Assembly (NCBI GenBank): GCA_036941025.1
Contig: JAYMNP010000001.1
Location: 3,370,501 to 3,434,500, forward strand
Source: Lachnospiraceae bacterium JLR.KK002
GTDB taxonomy: Bacteria; Bacillota; Clostridia; Lachnospirales; Lachnospiraceae
Reading direction: 5' to 3'
DNA: 64,000 bases
Below, piece by piece: positions 62,208 through 64,000 of the stretch. Under the pieces are notes generated by a model that saw nothing but the letters and a program-made list of their open reading frames with translations, was not told the DNA's origin and did not search any database. The translations under genes and the position numbers were made by a program. Every line of letters starts with the position of its first letter. The stretch's first letter is position 1.

Positions 62208-63542
62208 ATGAAATACCCAAAAGTACTTATGATGCTTGAAAGCATCCCTTATCTCTCAGTCGGGCTTGATGTCGGCGCAGACTTCACCTGGATGTCCATC
62301 ATGCTGCCCAATGGCATTCTCACCGGGAAACCTTTTAAGATCATTCATTCTGATCCGCAGTCCCGTGAGCTTGCTGTCGCAAAAATAAAGGAAGCACAAG
62401 AGATGTATTCCCTCGAAAGCCGCTGCTTCCTTGAGTCCACCGGGATCTACCACATCCCGCTCCTGTACTTCCTTCGTGATAAGGGGTTTGACTGCTCAGT
62501 CATTAATCCTATCATCACTAAGAATAGCACAAATATGAACGTAAGGAAACTGCATAATGATAAATTTGATTCAAAAAAAGCTGCCAAAGTCGGCCTGGAT
62601 GCTTCCCTTAAGACTTCCATCATACCAGATGATGAGGTCATTGACCTGCGCAACCTGGTACGGGACTACTATTACTTCAAAGACCTGCAGTCCGCTGTCG
62701 TCCTGAAGCTCACGGCGGAACTGAAAGTGTCCTTTCCCGCATACCGGAAGGTGTTTAGCACGGTCACTACCCAAACTTCCTTAAATCTTCTGGAAGCTTA
62801 CCCCTTTGCCGCAGACATGCTTGCCGCCCCAAAAGACATACTTGTGGAAACCATACGCAAAACCGCACGTTTCGGTGAAAAATATGCCGTTTCCAAATAT
62901 GATGCCATACGTGCTGCCGCAAAGGACGCCGCTGTTTTCGGACGTGCGCTTCAAAGCAGTGCACTCCGGATCCGGCTGTATATCAAAACCTACCGGGAAT
63001 ACCAGGAGCATCTGGACAATATACTTGAGGACCTGCATAAGGCTGTTGATAAGCTGGAAGGGACGCCGGTTTATGACCGTATCTTCCTTCTCCAGTCCCT
63101 ACGTGGTGTCGGTTTTCTCAGTGCAGCCGTCCTGATCGCTGAAATGGGCTCCTTTGACCTGTTTTCTTCCCCAAAGAAGCTTTATGCTTACTTCGGCTTG
63201 GATCCTGCCGTGAAGCAATCCGGCAAGTTCAATGGGGATAAAGTCCACATGTCCAAGAGGGGTTCTAGCCTTGCCAGGCGTATCCTGCATATGGTGGCTA
63301 TCAATAATCTTAAGGTGGATAAAGGGACAAAAACACCAGTAAATCCAGTTATCCACGGCTATTATACCGACAAATGCAAAAGCAAGAAGAAAAACGTGGC
63401 TGTCGGGGCTGTCATGCATAAAATCTGCAATATCATTTTTGCCATGCTCCGGGATAATAAACCATTTGAGATCATCACTCCTCAGGAACACTGTGAGCGG
63501 TATCTGGCAGCGCATCCCGACAAGATACAGAACGCAGCCTAA
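62208..63542 (+). CDS. IS110 family transposase
   Basis: The 444-residue protein (start ATG 62208 with AAAGGAT in front) has the DEDD domain with VGLDVGADFTWMS, FLESTGIY and HNDKFDSKKAAKV, and the C-terminal domain with LQSLRGVGFLSAAVLIAEMG and SGKFNGDKVHMSKRGSSLARR. The longer open frame from 62028 runs through the non-coding end and is not a real start. It is distant from the copy at 28518. The frame is intact. Confidence 0.94.
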   Translation: MKYPKVLMMLESIPYLSVGLDVGADFTWMSIMLPNGILTGKPFKIIHSDPQSRELAVAKIKEAQEMYSLESRCFLESTGIYHIPLLYFLRDKGFDCSVINPIITKNSTNMNVRKLHNDKFDSKKAAKVGLDASLKTSIIPDDEVIDLRNLVRDYYYFKDLQSAVVLKLTAELKVSFPAYRKVFSTVTTQTSLNLLEAYPFAADMLAAPKDILVETIRKTARFGEKYAVSKYDAIRAAAKDAAVFGRALQSSALRIRLYIKTYREYQEHLDNILEDLHKAVDKLEGTPVYDRIFLLQSLRGVGFLSAAVLIAEMGSFDLFSSPKKLYAYFGLDPAVKQSGKFNGDKVHMSKRGSSLARRILHMVAINNLKVDKGTKTPVNPVIHGYYTDKCKSKKKNVAVGAVMHKICNIIFAMLRDNKPFEIITPQEHCERYLAAHPDKIQNAA

Positions 63543-63754
63543 CAGGTTTATCATGAATTTTAAAGATTTCCACATGGGTGGGCTTATTAAAGTTACCCTT
63601 TTTTACATCAACTGCTTGAAAAAAACTTTTTTAACATTTTTCACTTTACCTATTGACATTTCTTAGCTGGACTTTCAGGATGCCTGAAACGTTACGGTTG
63701 TGTCTTATTTATTATCGCACACTTTTCGGCAAATTTGGAGGTTTTTTATAATAT

Positions 63755-64000
63755 TTACTTCCGATGTTTCTTTTTCCGGAATTTTATTTCCTTAAAACTC
63801 ATTTTCTGCTGCCTTCTGCATTCCATCTTATATTTAATCAGATAAAAATTATCCACAAAATGATAAATTCCAAATCCGATTCCTGCAAGAAGCAACACTG
63901 CCAGAACGCCCAGCACTATATATTTTACATTTATTTTAAGTACCTTTTTTTCTTTTGCGGCTTTTTCTGTTTCCGGTTCCTTTTGTTTGTGGAAGGTAAA
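63755..64000 (-). CDS. C-terminal end of a membrane-anchored protein (partial)
   Basis: The last 81 codons of a minus-strand gene enter from the right edge. They read EPETEKAAKEKKVLKINVKYIVLGVLAV-type sequence: an acidic then Lys-rich segment, one hydrophobic helix (IVLGVLAVLLLAGIGFGIY), and a long basic tail ending FRKKKHRK. The family cannot be named from this part. The gap to the IS110 element (63621-63754) has no gene. Confidence 0.6.
   Translation of the reverse strand, partial: FTFHKQKEPETEKAAKEKKVLKINVKYIVLGVLAVLLLAGIGFGIYHFVDNFYLIKYKMECRRQQKMSFKEIKFRKKKHRK

Larger units (their letters stand above)
61855..63620 (+). mobile_element. IS110-family insertion sequence, copy 2
   Basis: A complete transposase gene has about 350 bp of non-coding sequence upstream. 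The left end begins near or within the LRR gene's upstream region; the right end is near 63600-63700. Boundaries are approximate because IS110 has no inverted ends. Confidence 0.65.

Overview
The window looks like the chromosome of a spore-forming Lachnospiraceae-type Clostridium (gut Firmicute). The reasons are a moderate GC content, strong AGGAGG ribosome sites, the rpsF-ssb-rpsR operon, the yaaR-holB-yaaT-trmN6-rsmI block known from Bacillus and clostridia, spmA-spmB, DUF951, and several short foldback repeats in the intergenic spaces. No species is claimed.

Layout. 1-285: start of an Abi-family gene cut by the window edge. 382-11397: the most distinctive locus, an eight-gene minus-strand operon built around an exosortase-like membrane transpeptidase (XrtG type). 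It also encodes a GT2 polysaccharide synthase-like glycosyltransferase, two small 6-pyruvoyl-tetrahydropterin-synthase-like (PTPS-like) proteins that keep the zinc histidines, a large PTPS-related multispanning protein, a membrane sensor with a degenerate GGDEF-like end, a clan GH-A glycosidase-like lipoprotein, and a surface protein with three CBM9-like modules and an exosortase-style C-terminal tail. A sigma-A promoter lies in front and a foldback terminator behind. 11.6-19.1 kb: rpsF-ssb-rpsR, an alpha/beta hydrolase, DUF951, a sirtuin and a MacAB-like efflux operon. 19.4-24.0 kb: an M19 dipeptidase with a cytoplasmic SH3-NlpC/P60 peptidase (probable murein peptide recycling), cysK, a frameshifted PIN toxin and a small AAA ATPase. 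24.3 kb: initiator tRNA-Met. 24.9-28.2 kb: ECF sigma factor plus ABC-2 transporter. 28.3-29.8 kb: IS110 element. 29.9-32.3 kb: FMN-binding lipoprotein and chemoreceptor. 32.5-38.8 kb: Orn/Lys/Arg decarboxylase-like enzyme, guanylate kinase-like protein and the DNA replication/sporulation block, ending in a probable small RNA. 39.6-42.9 kb: DUF885 lipoprotein and MgtE.

43.1-53.1 kb is best read as an integrative mobilizable element. It has near-identical direct repeats at both ends, a tyrosine integrase, a XRE regulator, an excisionase-like protein, a MobV relaxase, and iterons with hairpins upstream of the relaxase. Its cargo includes an alpha-CTD-like protein broken by an in-frame stop, an IS1182-type insertion and a nucleoside hydrolase lipoprotein. 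After it come a YefM-YoeB toxin-antitoxin pair, an ISAs1 transposase, a MarR regulator with a 53-bp tandem repeat in its leader, spmA-spmB, an alanine:cation symporter, an unknown Glu-rich protein, a BspA-like leucine-rich-repeat surface protein, a second IS110 element, and the end of a membrane protein cut by the window edge.

How parts fit. The xrtG operon could make, modify and trim a cell-surface glycan and attach or sort a glycan-binding surface protein to it, with the sensor as a control point; this is inference. Two 290-bp foldback elements share terminal repeats with the IS1182-type insertion in the same window and so look like its non-autonomous relatives. Both IS110 copies have the upstream non-coding stretch expected to encode a bridge RNA.
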